Origin: Haliotis asinina
Lineage: Eukaryota > Mollusca > Gastropoda > Lepetellida > Haliotidae
DNA length: 64,000 bases
NCBI RefSeq assembly: GCF_037392515.1
Contig: NC_090290.1
Coordinates: forward strand, 34,555,753-34,619,752
Direction of reading: 5' to 3'
In this document: piece by piece, positions 1 to 11,310 of the stretch
Position numbering within the stretch: position 1 is the first letter of the stretch
How the letters are laid out: each line of letters opens with the position of its first letter
Program-made: the position numbers and the translations under genes
The notes under the pieces: model-generated
Seen by the model: the letters and a program-made list of their open reading frames with translations, nothing else
What the model was told of the DNA's origin: nothing
The model's database searches: none

Positions 1-100
1 AGCCTAAAATTTCAGCTACAAAGACAAATAGGTAAGGGGATATGGGGTCTCCTTGTCTGCAGCATCTTTCAATCAGATGAATGGCCTTCATTTTGAATTA
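1..100 (-). mobile_element. L1-like LINE reverse transcriptase fragment
   Basis: Read on the minus strand, the first bases encode CRQGDPISPYLFVFVAEILG, the RT block typical of L1/Tx1-type LINEs (RGCRQGDPISPYLF and variants). A frameshifted stretch just upstream resembles the preceding NxGHSSDWF-type residues. The fragment runs off the window's left edge, so its length is unknown. It points opposite to the LINE piece at 310-1300, so the two are separate insertions or one rearranged copy. Confidence 0.75.
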
Positions 101-309
101 GATGATGTGATTCAAGTTAAGTGGTTTATCCAACTTTTAAGTTGAGCTAAAGATAACATTAATACCATGACAAATGAATGGGGCCTACAAAGCAGTATTG
201 CAGGGGAGTGGCAATACTATTTAGTATAGATGTAGTTCTCATTATTCAGAGTTCCACTGAACGATAACTTAATAATCGCAGACATAACAGATGAGGATTT
301 ACATAAATT

Positions 310-1300
310 GATATATGTGGATGATGGCCCAAACCACTTTCATAACACTGTTTGAAGACATATTCTCATTAGAAAATGACCCCTTGTTCATTGTTTTGGA
401 CTTGAATCTGCTTCTTGATCCAGCATTATATTTAGAAAAATATAAACATATTGATAAGCCAAAGTCCAGAAAAATTGTCTTAGAGAAAATTGAACAACAT
501 AACCTTATTGATGTTTGGAGAGACCTAAATAAATCTTCAAGAAAGTGCACTTGGTGGGGAAAATCCCAGACTGCAGCAAGCTAAACTTTATTTCACTTTC
601 ACAGGGCATGTATCATATGAGTCTGGGTTGTGATATCCTACTGAATCATGAAACAGGTCACACAGTAGTATCTTTTACCTTCTCAAACACTATCAGTCAG
701 GAAATATGACGTGGGTACTGGAAATTCCACACTTCATTTACTGCTTCATCTTGATAACGGAAACTTGGTAAAATCCATTTCAGAGGAAACAAATGAAGAC
801 TACTCAGAGACTGAAATATCGGACACAGTGGAATCAGTCTTAAAATTAATGACAGCTTAGAACTTTTAGAAACCTTTTAAATGAAAGTCAGAAGAAAATC
901 AATACCTTTTTGATCATCCCATAAAACGTTTAATAACAACAAGAAGACAGAACTAAAAACTAAAATTAAGGATTGTGAAGATACAAGGCAAACATTCAAA
1001 ATATTGATGAAACTCTGCTTTCTTGAATCTCATAACGTCAACTAGAATAACACAAACTAAAGGAAGAAGAAATATGAGGAATAAAAGTCAGCAACACAAT
1101 ATTAGGGTATGAAGAAGGTGAAAACCCAACTAACTATTAGTTGTAACCTAGAAAACATACATTTTGTCAGCAAATCAATCAATAAAATTATAAAAGATAA
1201 TGATAAGGAAATTAAAGATAGTTTTTCAATTCTGATTGAAGTTAAATCCTTCTATATGAAATTCTATACATCAGATAAAGACTTGAACAGTAAATGATCA
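310..1300 (+). mobile_element. decayed L1-like LINE: endonuclease C-terminus and EN-RT linker
   Basis: The frame at 315-584 holds LDLNLLLDP followed by YKHIDKPKSRK and HNLIDVWRDLN. These match the L1/Tx1 endonuclease around GDFN..LDP and the ..LIDVWR.LNP.. block, whose catalytic GDFN has become LDLN. Further on, 'GYWKFHTS'-like residues near 715 and FYMKFYTS near 1245 match the segment before the RT (FY..LYTS). Many stops and frameshifts show a dead copy. No RT follows on this strand. Confidence 0.65.
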
Positions 1301-1309
1301 TATGAAAAA

Positions 1310-2780
1310 CACGCTTGAAAAATATATTGATTTAAAGGAGATAAATTGGAAAGTCAGAAATGTGGAAAATAAAAAATATCCAGGAGTTGGTGGTTTTCCA
1401 GTAGATTTGATCATTTTCATCTGGAAAGACTAAAATGTTCGGTGTGTTTAATTTACGAAAGAAGTATCCACTAGAAGGAAATCGTCCTTGACTATAAAAA
1501 TGGGGAGTAATAACTTATATTGCTCAGCCAAATAAATATAGATGTTTTCTAAAACCTTGAAGGCCCAATGATGAGCTCTCATAAACCGATTAGAGAAAGC
1601 ATCAGATTCACTTATAATATGTATTCACATATAATAGTCTCGTTTTAATTTCATAGAAAAAGCAAATCATTAAAGATTTAGTTAGTTTAGGCTGATTTGT
1701 TGATGGTGGATATACAGGGAATCACCACGAAATGATTAATTTCTTCCATCTAAAGCTCATTGGAGAATATATAGGAAAAGGATATAAGTCTGTATGCGAT
1801 CTCTCCTCTCATGATATTGATAAATGGTTCCAGTACGTTATCGACGTAAATCTCACAAGGATCATGATTAATTATGCATGGGTGCCTATTAAGTGCTGTC
1901 AAGTCCTGAATCGTGGGTATAACATTGAGTTACCTTTACCCGTCACTGCTTCACTGAAAGCTGATGCTGAATGACCTTAACTCTTGAACATAGCGCTAGG
2001 GCTGTTATGTACAACACCCAGTGACACCATCAACAAATTGTTCACAGCACTACGCCACTTGTAAGCCAATGACAAAGAATGGGGTTACAATATGTCATAA
2101 CGTAACGAACTCTTTGTGGATAGGGTCCGAGAATATGATCAGTTATTACCACATCATGTATTATAGTACACACATAAACTTTTAAACTTGTTAATCGCAA
2201 ATAATGGTTGGTCCCCCAGTGGGTATGTATGTTGACTATTGTTACGTGGGATTACAACTTCTGGCTAAACGTGGCACATTAAATCAGGAACCAGTGGGGT
2301 GATCTCAACCCACTATGGTACCATGCCTGCAGCACTGTTACTTACTTAACGTACTCATGGTTCCTTTAATATGCCTGTGGTACGTAACACAGTGGTATTG
2401 CTTGCCTACATGACATTTGCCAAGGCATTGTTTGTTTATTATGTGTGTGCGTGTGTGTGTCCTTTAAATGTTTTTAGTTTCCATACGCATGTTGTACACA
2501 TTTCAAGTCAGACTGAAGCTTTTACAAGTTATGACATACAATTCTTGTATGTGTGTCACACACCACATTTCAAGGAATGCACATTCTAGTCTTTGTCATG
2601 TAAGACCTGCGGAGTTCTAACATACATGTTTATAAGGCAAGTCTTGTTTCAACAAGTAACCCATAATACAATTTACAATATAAATCTCTGCACATTTACA
2701 ATGATCATGTGTCATTTATTACATAGCTGATATGCAATAGAAGACGCTGTGCAATGTGTTACTAACTGTTGAGTTAAACA
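1310..2780. other. no assignable gene
   Basis: AT-rich sequence with only short frames. One at 1732-1974 (80 residues, one Trp-rich patch) and one at 2371-2589 (72 residues) match nothing I recognise and have no convincing splice context. No tandem structure is visible. The first 300 bases may be further decayed LINE. Confidence 0.4.
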
Positions 2781-2785
2781 TTTCA

Positions 2786-2850
2786 AAGTACATACGACCC
2801 CTGAAGGTCCGGGGTAGAAGAGGTCTTCTAGGCCAGGACCATTAGACACA
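2786..2850 (-). repeat. tail fragment of the aatcgagtctggac repeat family
   Basis: The string 'gacccctgaaggtccggggtag' matches in reverse the 3' tail of the full repeat at 22160-22425 ('ctaccccgggaccttcacgg'). Only the tail is present. Confidence 0.4.
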
Positions 2851-2971
2851 AACAGTAGGTAACATTGGAAAAAATAGTAGAAAGTTGAATGTTTCATGAA
2901 AGCTTCAAAACATCATTGTCAGGTGCAAAGTACAAAGTTCCGCAAATTCTACCTTGTGGCATTCTACCTAG

Positions 2972-3240
2972 ATGGCTGCCAATTTCAAAATGGCCACCAA
3001 AATAATTAAAAAGATTATACACGGATATATCTTGTCAGTTATTATGTCATGTGATATAGCAAATGAAAGCTCATCTCACAAGGAATCTAAATATGTTGAT
3101 ATAATGTATTTTGACATTTTCAAAATGGCCACCAATTTCAAGATGGCCGCCAAAATCATTAAAATGATTATACACAGATATATTTTGTCAATGGTTATGA
3201 CATGTGACATTCAGCAACCCATGCTTGGCATAAAAGGCAA
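2972..3240 (+). repeat. two-unit tandem duplication, period about 151 bp
   Basis: A block starting 'atggctgccaatttcaaaat' at 2972 recurs from about 3122 ('atggccaccaatttcaagat'). Each is followed by a matching run through 'gattatacac' and 'gatatat..ttgtca' to a 'catgtgat/catgtgac' end. Each unit also holds an internal near-duplicate of 'aaatggccgcc'. The 106-residue frame across it (2972-3292) follows from the repeat and is not called as a gene. Confidence 0.6.
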
Positions 3241-3274
3241 TTATGCTTGTCGTATGAGGCAAATAATGGGATCG

Positions 3275-3400
3275 GGTGTTAAGGCTCGCTGACTTGGTTG
3301 ACACATGTCATCGGTTCCCAACTGCGCCGATGGATCCGTATATTGTTGATCACTGGATTGTCAGGTCCATACTCGATTCCATATAGCTTGGATATTGCTG
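3275..3400 (-). repeat. aatcgagtctggac interspersed repeat, partial
   Basis: Reverse complement of the family block: 'ggctcgctgacttggttgac' is the complement of 'gtcaaccaagtcagcgagcc', and 'gatcactggattgtc' that of 'gacaatccagtgatc'. The outer ends are missing. Confidence 0.7.
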
Positions 3401-3699
3401 ATTTCGACGTAAAACTAAACTCGCTTACTCGAAGTACATAGTCATGTGTATACATATAGGTATATGCTTTTATGTTATAAAGAAACATGGGGATCCGTGA
3501 TATTTGAAAAGAATGTATGAAAGGAGGAACAAAAGGCATAAAATGTGCCTGGCATTTGAAAAGGCGATACAATTTGTGGCTTTATAATAATTTAGTATTA
3601 TTACTAAACTATTTACAGTTTGGCGTCGCATTGCTTAAGCTTATTTTATATGGTGCATACTTAGGAATAAGGAAGACCACATTAAGTAGAATATTGTTT

Positions 3700-5765
3700 T
3701 TGACTTTCATTCCAAATATATTTTCATGATATTCCCTTCAGAAAATATGTCAAGCCAACTGAATACTTCCTTAACAGTAACGAACATTTAACAGTATATG
3801 GACATTCACACAGTACATGTGTTATTGTTTCAGGAGTGGATTCACAGAAAGAGCATAAGTTTGAACCGGTATTTTTCATTAAATATAATTTGTATCTAGT
3901 CATTCAAATATTATGAGAAATCACCTTATCTGTACGTTCTCTGTGCATCTGTTAGTCCCTATGTAAATACTGGTCCAATCTTCTTTGTTGTGATCTCGTT
4001 TCAGAGTAACCTGTCATTACATTTGACCACCAAGGCTGGCTTGACAGTTTTATAAAACACCACTCCTTTGTTTTTTTCCCACAAATACAGAATATGGTTA
4101 ACGGTAATGCTGGGTTTTTGAAATTCACAACAGGTCTTTCCTATACCACTTATGTGTTTAAATCTGCAATAAGTCAACACAGCTCATTTTATACTTTCGA
4201 GATGCAGCAAGATGTGTTGGGTATTCCTTATTTTTTCTATATGTGCTTTTTGTGAGAAATTTCCATTAAGGTTTAAGACATCGTCAACAAAATGTATTTC
4301 CTCTTTTCGCCATATATTCGAGACAATCAAATTTTCCCTCTATATCTGTATGTTAATGTTGAACAATATAGATTGGCAAAGAATATCTGAGATTTCTTTC
4401 ACTTCCGAATTGCATTTCTAAAGATACTGCCACCATATCAACAAAATATCTTTCCAAATTGCATTTGCAATATTTGGTATAACATGGTTCGCTACATAAT
4501 CTGCATCAGCACAACATGATTTAAAACTATCAGGTATGCATAGGTTGGTGATAGGATATGTTTTAAATTTTAAGTGATAAGACATTTGATCCACATTCAT
4601 TTTTGGGCGTTTATGATACCTTTCATAAAAGGTACAATAATGCCTCCATGCATGATTTCTCGCTTTTCTCTTTTTTCATTTCCACAAACATTCTTTTTCT
4701 GAATTTATTTTGTATTATATGGTCAGGCGCGTTAGCAACCGATGAAAACAGATGATTTAATCTTGGTAATTGCAACCCACTGGTGTCATTTATCTCAAGG
4801 ACCAGAGATTCGTTTCTTTAAATGTTTGTTTTTCAGATTTGTGTTTGTAGTGAAGGTCTCTCATATCATCTAACTTGACATCAAAATCTGTTCCTGTCAC
4901 TTTGAAATTTGACTGTGTCCAAATTCCATTCTTTGCACATCTTGTACCTATATATTTTCTAGGATGCTATCCACCTCAGCCTCTTTTTTCTGTGTTAACT
5001 TTAAAAACCTGAAAACCTTGAGAAGAAAGAGTGCATTTAAAACACACTGCTCAGAGACTTACACTTGCATCTCTCTCTATAACGCGAGTCGACATCTTGT
5101 CAGGGTTTCTCAGTTCGCATGCTCGGTTGGCGAGTTTACCTCGATGTTTCTTCAGCGTCACCGGTTCGTAGGTTCTGATGCTTAATCTCTTTTTCACCGA
5201 GTGTTCTCCACGACATCATAGAAGCATTAAGTAGTCGCTGCTTGTCCACCTTACGACATTGGGTTTAGGCCTTCCGGCTGGGAAGTTGCTAGGGTCAGTG
5301 CTCTTTCTGTGCGATCCTGAACATTGTCAAAAAGTATTTCTTTTGCCTGCTCCACGGGCAGAATGTTGGTGAGCAAATCCCGAATGCCCTGAACGGGGTC
5401 ACGTTCGTCGGCAATTCCACAAATCAAAAGATTATTCTTTCCTGAATAAGTCTCTTGTTTCAACAAACTCCGTCAGAGGTTCTCTATTTCAGCTTTAAGG
5501 TTTGGTGACTTCAGTCTTGTTACCCTGAATTTTTGTATAGTTGATTTGCATTGACTTTATCACCTCTTGCATTTTGTTGTCGAAGTTCTTCATCTTTCTG
5601 TTCTTTTTATTTCTTCTTTAATATAGTTTGTCTGTACCTTCAACATGATATCCGTGCATCGCTTCGAAGTTTTCGCTACAAATGAACAACAAAGCTTGGA
5701 AGTTTCGCCCTTGACCTGTCTTTGTTCATTTTTTTCCTTAGTTCTTCGCTTCCTATCTGACATTC
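3700..5765 (-). mobile_element. internally deleted L1-like LINE (ORF1 joined to ORF2 C-terminus)
   Basis: On the minus strand, a frame beginning MSDRKRRTKEKNEQRQ near 5760 runs into a frameshifted coiled coil, then LLKQETYSGKNNLLICGI (5466-5251). This matches the L1 ORF1 RNA-binding domain (LE.YSRRNNLLI.GI). From about 4720 to 3790 the strand encodes the ORF2 C-terminal region: WIKCLIT, NIANAIWKDILLIW, FVDDVLNLNGNF and finally CSFCESTPETITHVLCEC, the C-terminal zinc knuckle. Endonuclease and RT core are absent, so ORF1 lies about 0.5 kb from the ORF2 tail. Several stops make it inactive. Confidence 0.75.
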
Positions 5766-5884
5766 TTATCGATGATTTCGGGTTTCGGGAGGAGTTCTTT
5801 CTGCCTGTCTACCCGCTTGACGTCATAACCGGAAGTTCCCTATGAATCTATTCATAGAGTAAGATGTTTACAGTTATTAGTATT

Positions 5885-6030
5885 TTAGCAGAACCAGCAT
5901 CGATCTACGCAATTAATACCAAGACATGCGTCAACCAAGGCAGCGATCCGGACCATCCGATGCTGTTAGTCGCCTCTTACCACAAGCTTGAGTTACTGGA
6001 GATCGATTCTTACTGGATCTTCTTGGGTAT
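5885..6030 (+). repeat. aatcgagtctggac interspersed repeat, 3' half
   Basis: 'atcgatctacgcaatta', 'catgcgtcaaccaaggcagc' and 'gttagtcgcctcttac' follow the family order. The 5' part (cgccgcactcagcaatatt) is missing. Confidence 0.7.
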
Positions 6031-6053
6031 CAATATTTTATTTTAAAAAACGT

Positions 6054-6325
6054 AGTCTCTACATGATTGAAATACTACCCAAGTGATTTTAAATGTTCGT
6101 TCACGAACATCATTTCTGCGTTTCAGATACTCTGTATTAATCAAAAGCCTTAAAAGCATACATTCTAAATGGGCCAATAAATTATTTGCTCTTGACATTT
6201 TCAATGCGTCATGGCACCGAGCTTCATGCTATTCTGTCAGAGACTCCTGGAGACCAACACTTGGAGTCTGAGCTGAAGGGTGTATGCAACAACACCAAGC
6301 TTACGGTAAGTTTCACTACCTTATA
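6054..6325 (-). repeat. diverged copy of the 60.3-kb and 62.1-kb repeat
   Basis: The reverse complement aligns by eye with 60348-60610 from 'ggtagtgaaacttaccg' through 'cagctcagactccaa' and 'gtatctgaaacgcag' to 'cttgggtagtatttc'. It carries an extra internal segment and many differences, so it is much older than the two near-identical copies. Both versions keep a frame containing the residues EYLKRR or HYLKRR. Confidence 0.65.
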
Positions 6326-6329
6326 CGAA

Positions 6330-7533
6330 TGAATTATCCTCAATGGTTTGTTACGACTTATATTGTAATTACAATGTAACATGTAATAAAGGAAACTACC
6401 CAGAACTTCGACATCCATATCTTAGACATCATAAAACAACAACAACATTTCTGGTTGAGTGCACAACTCATACTCCAGCTGATAGCATGAGCAGTAAATA
6501 AACAGTAATGATAGTACTGTGTCAATAACAATAAGGTATTTTATCGTACTTAATTATCATCACTACTGTTCAAGTCAATCAGTAACATATGATCCTCTAT
6601 TATCCAGATTCACAGTTCCACTATCAAGGTGCAATGTATCCAAATTAAGTGAAAAACGCAAAAATTAGAAAGTAAAAGAATAATATTGAGAAAATGTACG
6701 TTTATAACATATGTCATGACTGCATAATAAGGACTTCATCGTAAAGAGTTGGTCATGGTATTGCCTGCAGCTACAAATCAAAGTAAACAATATAGACGTT
6801 TGAGGTATATTGGATATTTATTACTCACCCGTTGAAGATGTATCAATGTTTAGTAATTTTACAAACTTATTATACATTGTTTGATACCATTGCGTGATGC
6901 CGTATGTATGACGTCAAAGTTATGAGCCAACTCAGAAGAGTGGCAGAAACACCTCCAACACTGCCTACATGTACATCTATACTTGGACCTCACATCATCA
7001 GTCCAGAAGAAATCGAACATTAGCTCAGTGAGAAATAGAAAACACAGAAGAAATATAGGAACTCTAACAACGACTAGGAACAGTTTTATTGCATTATCCT
7101 TTGATATACCCGCTGTTATATGAGAAATGTTACTCTGTGATTTTCTTTCCAACACCTGAAAAGTGCTATAAATTCATCAGGTAACCGTTACTGTATTAAT
7201 CTTTAATAACTATTGGTATATCTCCTACCACAACTTGCCATATGTGATACTCATGGCAATGTGACAGGTTGCCTCGTTTTACCTGTACAGATGATTGTAC
7301 AACGGTATTAACCTTTCATAGACATTGATATACCACTATCTCACATCTGTAATATCTATCGCTCTGTGAATGTGGGTCTTTTCTGTCTCTATTGGAAAAG
7401 CATTTGTGAAAGGGTCAGGTAAATGCGCTAGTGTACTCTACCCATGGGAATACAAGTTGTCGCATCACCTAAAGCCTAAAAACCCACGTGTTTTATGTAT
7501 ACTACTCACGACACAAATATAGAGTACCTTTTC

Positions 7534-7575
<42 letters not shown>

Positions 7576-8215
7576 TTACTACTACTAGTGATAATTGTGA
7601 AATATATCAATGCAACTTTGTAAATGAAATTGCACTTTATATGAAACCAAAGAACCACCATGTCCATGAATATTGCCGCCTTTTTAACAACTGGTGTGTT
7701 GAAATTAAAAATGTAGTGATAGATTTAAAGAAAATGATGTAGAAAAATACTGTCAACACGGGTCAACCGTTTTCCATCCGAAACGTCCAGTGGTAGAGCA
7801 GCTCAACGACCTCGCAGATTCGATGAATACGTGTGACCTGATAAACTGTGATAATTCATGTGAATAGTATTATGATAGTGTTTCATAATCTTAAAACTAT
7901 CTATATATTAAATATATATACAACTATAACGATATATATGCTATTGTGCATAAATATTCAGCAAGCTTAAGCAGAGTAATGAGAAATAAATAAACAAACA
8001 ATGAGCTTTTGTGATCAATGTGAAATATGATCACGAATTTCAAGTTTAAGTTTATATGCATATAAGTAGCTACTAATCACTTATTTACGAAGGGAATCGC
8101 ACTGATTGTATAATTAGTTGTAGGCTAGCATAATCGCCAGCTGACATGCGCATTGCCCTCTCGATGTTTACGTCAGTTCTGATAATAAAGTCTTGTTGCC
8201 GGGTCGCAACCATTA
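6330..8215. other. no assignable gene; one microsatellite
   Basis: AT-rich, non-repetitive sequence. A minus-strand frame at 7155-6859 (98 residues) holds one strongly hydrophobic segment (FLVVVRVPIFLLCFLFLTE) followed by a cysteine cluster. It could be an exon of a membrane protein, but I found no supporting splice partners. A (TAC)n tract sits at 7531-7587. Confidence 0.4.
7531..7587 (+). repeat. (TAC)n microsatellite
   Basis: About 18 consecutive ACT/TAC trinucleotides with one interruption. Confidence 0.95.
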
Positions 8216-8217
8216 GC

Positions 8218-8366
8218 GATTGAGTGAGTGAGTTTTAGTTTTACAATATTAAACCAACAACACGGCAGGGGACTGGAGGAATGGGTTTCGCACTTTTGTG
8301 GGGAATCGAACCCGGGCCTTCTGCGTGGCGAGCGAACGCTTAACCAGTAGGTTACACAACCGCCAC
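8218..8366 (-). repeat. tRNA-derived SINE, minus orientation
   Basis: Read on the minus strand it starts 'ggcggttgtgtaacctactg', followed by a B box 'gggttcgattcc', then a body and the tail complement of 'gtgagtgagttttag' at 8222. The A and B boxes are the internal Pol III promoter of a tRNA-derived SINE. The A box here has drifted from TAGCCTAGTGG. Confidence 0.75.
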
Positions 8367-8369
8367 GAA

Positions 8370-10950
8370 CAACCGTCCGAACATAATAAATGGATTGACA
8401 CAGAACGGTCGATTATCGAAGTTCTGTTTCATTTTTTTCATAAATATTGCAAGATTGAGCTAGTTTCTTTAAAGAGCAAACCTGAAACGTATATGTTTTA
8501 AATCTTGAAAGACATTTAGGGATATTTGTGAAACTGATATTTTAAAATGTTTTACTTTTATCTCAATGTATATGAAAGCCTCAAAAGACAAGTGAGTGGA
8601 AGATCTCTTCTGTCAATATGGTATTGCATTGTGTTTGTCAGAGTATTTACCATATAAAACCGATTTCTTTACATTATTCAGTTCAAAAGAACTGTGGTTT
8701 TTTGTCATTTGTAGAAGATATACATCTTACACAGATCTGTGGTTAATTACACATTGACTGTACAATCATAGATTATGTACAGTCAGAACGAGGGTATTAT
8801 TGTCTTCTCCCTTTTGCCGTTATTGTCACACATAACGAATATACAGCGGCATCTGTCCATTCCGTCAACACCGGCATACACTCTCAGTCCCATTTGTGGC
8901 ATGTACATTGACGTCAAAGCCCTCCTGTGGCACTCTTGGACACATGAAAGTGTGGCAAACGTTGTCTACGACTCATCAGCTCCTAAATAATCGACCACAT
9001 TGTTGTGTTGTGCATCGGAAATTAAGCATGACTTAACTTCAAGACAGAAGTCTGTCATCTACCGCTAAAGCAATCGGACCCCCACGGCTTCTACTGTAAG
9101 TGTTGCACAGATTGTACCTGCAAAGGGAAATGCATGGATCGCACCACGTTCATTCGTTATTACCTTTAATGAGAAAACAAAAGCAGATTCTGTTGCGTTT
9201 TGGCGAAGGGTTTTCATTGGCAATGGACGAACTTAACAATGATTGGAGAGACCGTTTCCCACAAAGGATAAGTATCGACAAATAAATGGCATTGCAATAC
9301 ATGTATATAGCGATTTAGGACTCATATTACAATATGTACCGATATTTTGAGAACTAGACTTTAAGTCCCTAAAGAAATATGTCATGATTCTGACTCTCAA
9401 AATTATATTGCCTGGTCAGGAATTCTATTTTCTGCATTCAATTCATAGTATCACAGTATGCCGTTTTTCACTGAATAACGAAGGGAATATTTGTTTTAAA
9501 TTAATACATGTGATGACTTTTATGTAAATAAACATACTCACAAAAACTGCATGAGTGCCCTTTACCCTGCATGCCGATTCTCAGAAAACATATTGCAATT
9601 GGTTGCGGTATACCGTCATACTGGTAAAACTGTGCCGTCTTATGCATACATACATTATATAGAAACAGTACTGGCTGTGTGTTTCTTTCTTTCTTTTTTC
9701 TTTCGTTTTTTCTTTACGACAGTAATACGGACATGAGACAACCAAACATGTCTATTTCAGTATATATCTTGATCATGTATTTATTTTTTTTATCTGAATA
9801 TGTATTATATAAGTGCAATATTTTATGTTGAATAATTATCACATTGCTGGAATATATTCACCAATGTCCTTAAAATATTTCTCTTTAAAACCCATTTAGG
9901 TATAAATATCAACGGGCTGAAAAAAAACTGAAGAAATCCCAAAGTATTGTATGATCAGTGGCAGTTTTCTTGAAAAATAGGGGACATCTTAGATTGTTGT
10001 GCGGCCACTGCTGAACGTACTCGTTTTAGTCCTTTAACATCTAAAACTTCGGGCACAACGAACATTTAATATAGGCACGAAAAAATGACAAATTTTTAAT
10101 TTTATCTTACCATACACACATGAAACCGCCCATAGGATTTAATATTTGTCTAAACTTAAGTAAAATTAGATATCTGGATGAAACAATCTGCTAAAAATGA
10201 TACTAGACAAAAGAAAAAGATCATATTTTTGTATACCCAGTGGCGGCCATCTTGGATTTTTGATTGGCAAACACTTTTTTCTGAACATGGAGCGCATGGT
10301 GAGCGATCATGCCAGTGTTTCTGCTTGTATTACAAAGTGAGCGTTCGGCCAATTATCAGTTGTTATCCGCCCTACTGTAGGCCACTTCTAAATAAAAGGG
10401 TTACGGTAGGTAATAACATTACTACCGTTTTGTGGACTGGGTCCAAGAATATGATATACCTAGTTCAGACGTGTAAACAATGCATTCACAGGAATTGTTA
10501 CAAATATGGGTAATTTAAGCGTTCCCGGTTCTGTTACTGAACACCAGTCTAGAAAACCAGTCGGCCCTCCGCCAAATTCCAGGAAAAGCGAATCATGCAC
10601 TGAACTAGTGCGATCTATTGCGTGTAAACATGTTTTGAATTGAAAGTGTATCAGAGTGTAGTATGATATTGATCACTGAAACATAAATATAGAATATGTT
10701 CGAATTGGAGATTTATGAACAACTCAATTTCCGTATTAACTATGAAGTAAAGCAGGACATTCTTTTTGGATTACCATATGGTCACGTGGCTCGTAATTTG
10801 GCACTGTTATGTTCATTGGTCTTTGAAATTGCCAGAATACAAAGAGACTAAATGTATCATTGGCCGAAAGTTCATTTTGAATTGTCCAAGTGTATATGGG
10901 TAGAGAGAATTTTCACCTGAGTGACAAATTAGGAACGATTAAAAGGTTGG
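8370..10950. other. no assignable gene
   Basis: About 2.6 kb of AT-rich sequence. The longest frame is 10178-10513 (111 residues, including WRPSWIFDW), which I do not recognise. A 'ggcggccatcttggattttt' phrase at 10242 recalls dispersed mollusc repeats, but no second copy is in the window. The last part is probably the 5' flank of the PAN-EGF gene. Confidence 0.4.
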
Positions 10951-11007
10951 AGGCGTTTGCGTCTCCATTCTTATCTTCTTGTCTCTACTTTCAGTCTCTC
11001 TACACAG

Positions 11008-11310
11008 ATGACTACCTATCTCATGCCCACTGCCTGCCTGTGTGTCATTTCTCTGACGCTGCAGGCGAGTGGTGACGACTGTGTTCATCCTCCAGTCCAT
11101 GAAGTTGTCCCTATGAAGGATCATGACTATATCCGGTCTATTCCTGATTCCTCTATATACGAGTGCGCAAGTGAATGCAAACTCTTGCCGCTTTGCTTGT
11201 CCTTCACCTTTGACGAGGAACAACGCGCATGTCAACTCCGAGGGAAGACTGAGCCCGCCTTAACTGTCGGCAGTGGCGTCCTCTTCAGTAACATACAACA
11301 GTGGAAAATG
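11008..11310 (+). CDS. gene A exon 1: signal peptide and PAN domain
   Basis: 303 bases. Hydrophobic leader, then four or more cysteines in PAN spacing. The mature part is almost identical to 57372-57133 on the minus strand, whereas the signal peptides differ at many positions. If the donor at 11311 is not used, the frame stops at 11346. Confidence 0.75.

Noticed and set aside
6859..7155. Exon of a membrane protein on the minus strand
   Set aside because: One hydrophobic segment and a cysteine cluster, but no matching exons or family signature nearby.
10939..11235. 98-residue minus-strand frame over gene A exon 1
   Set aside because: Antisense shadow. The equivalent shadow also appears over gene B exon 1 because the exons are similar.
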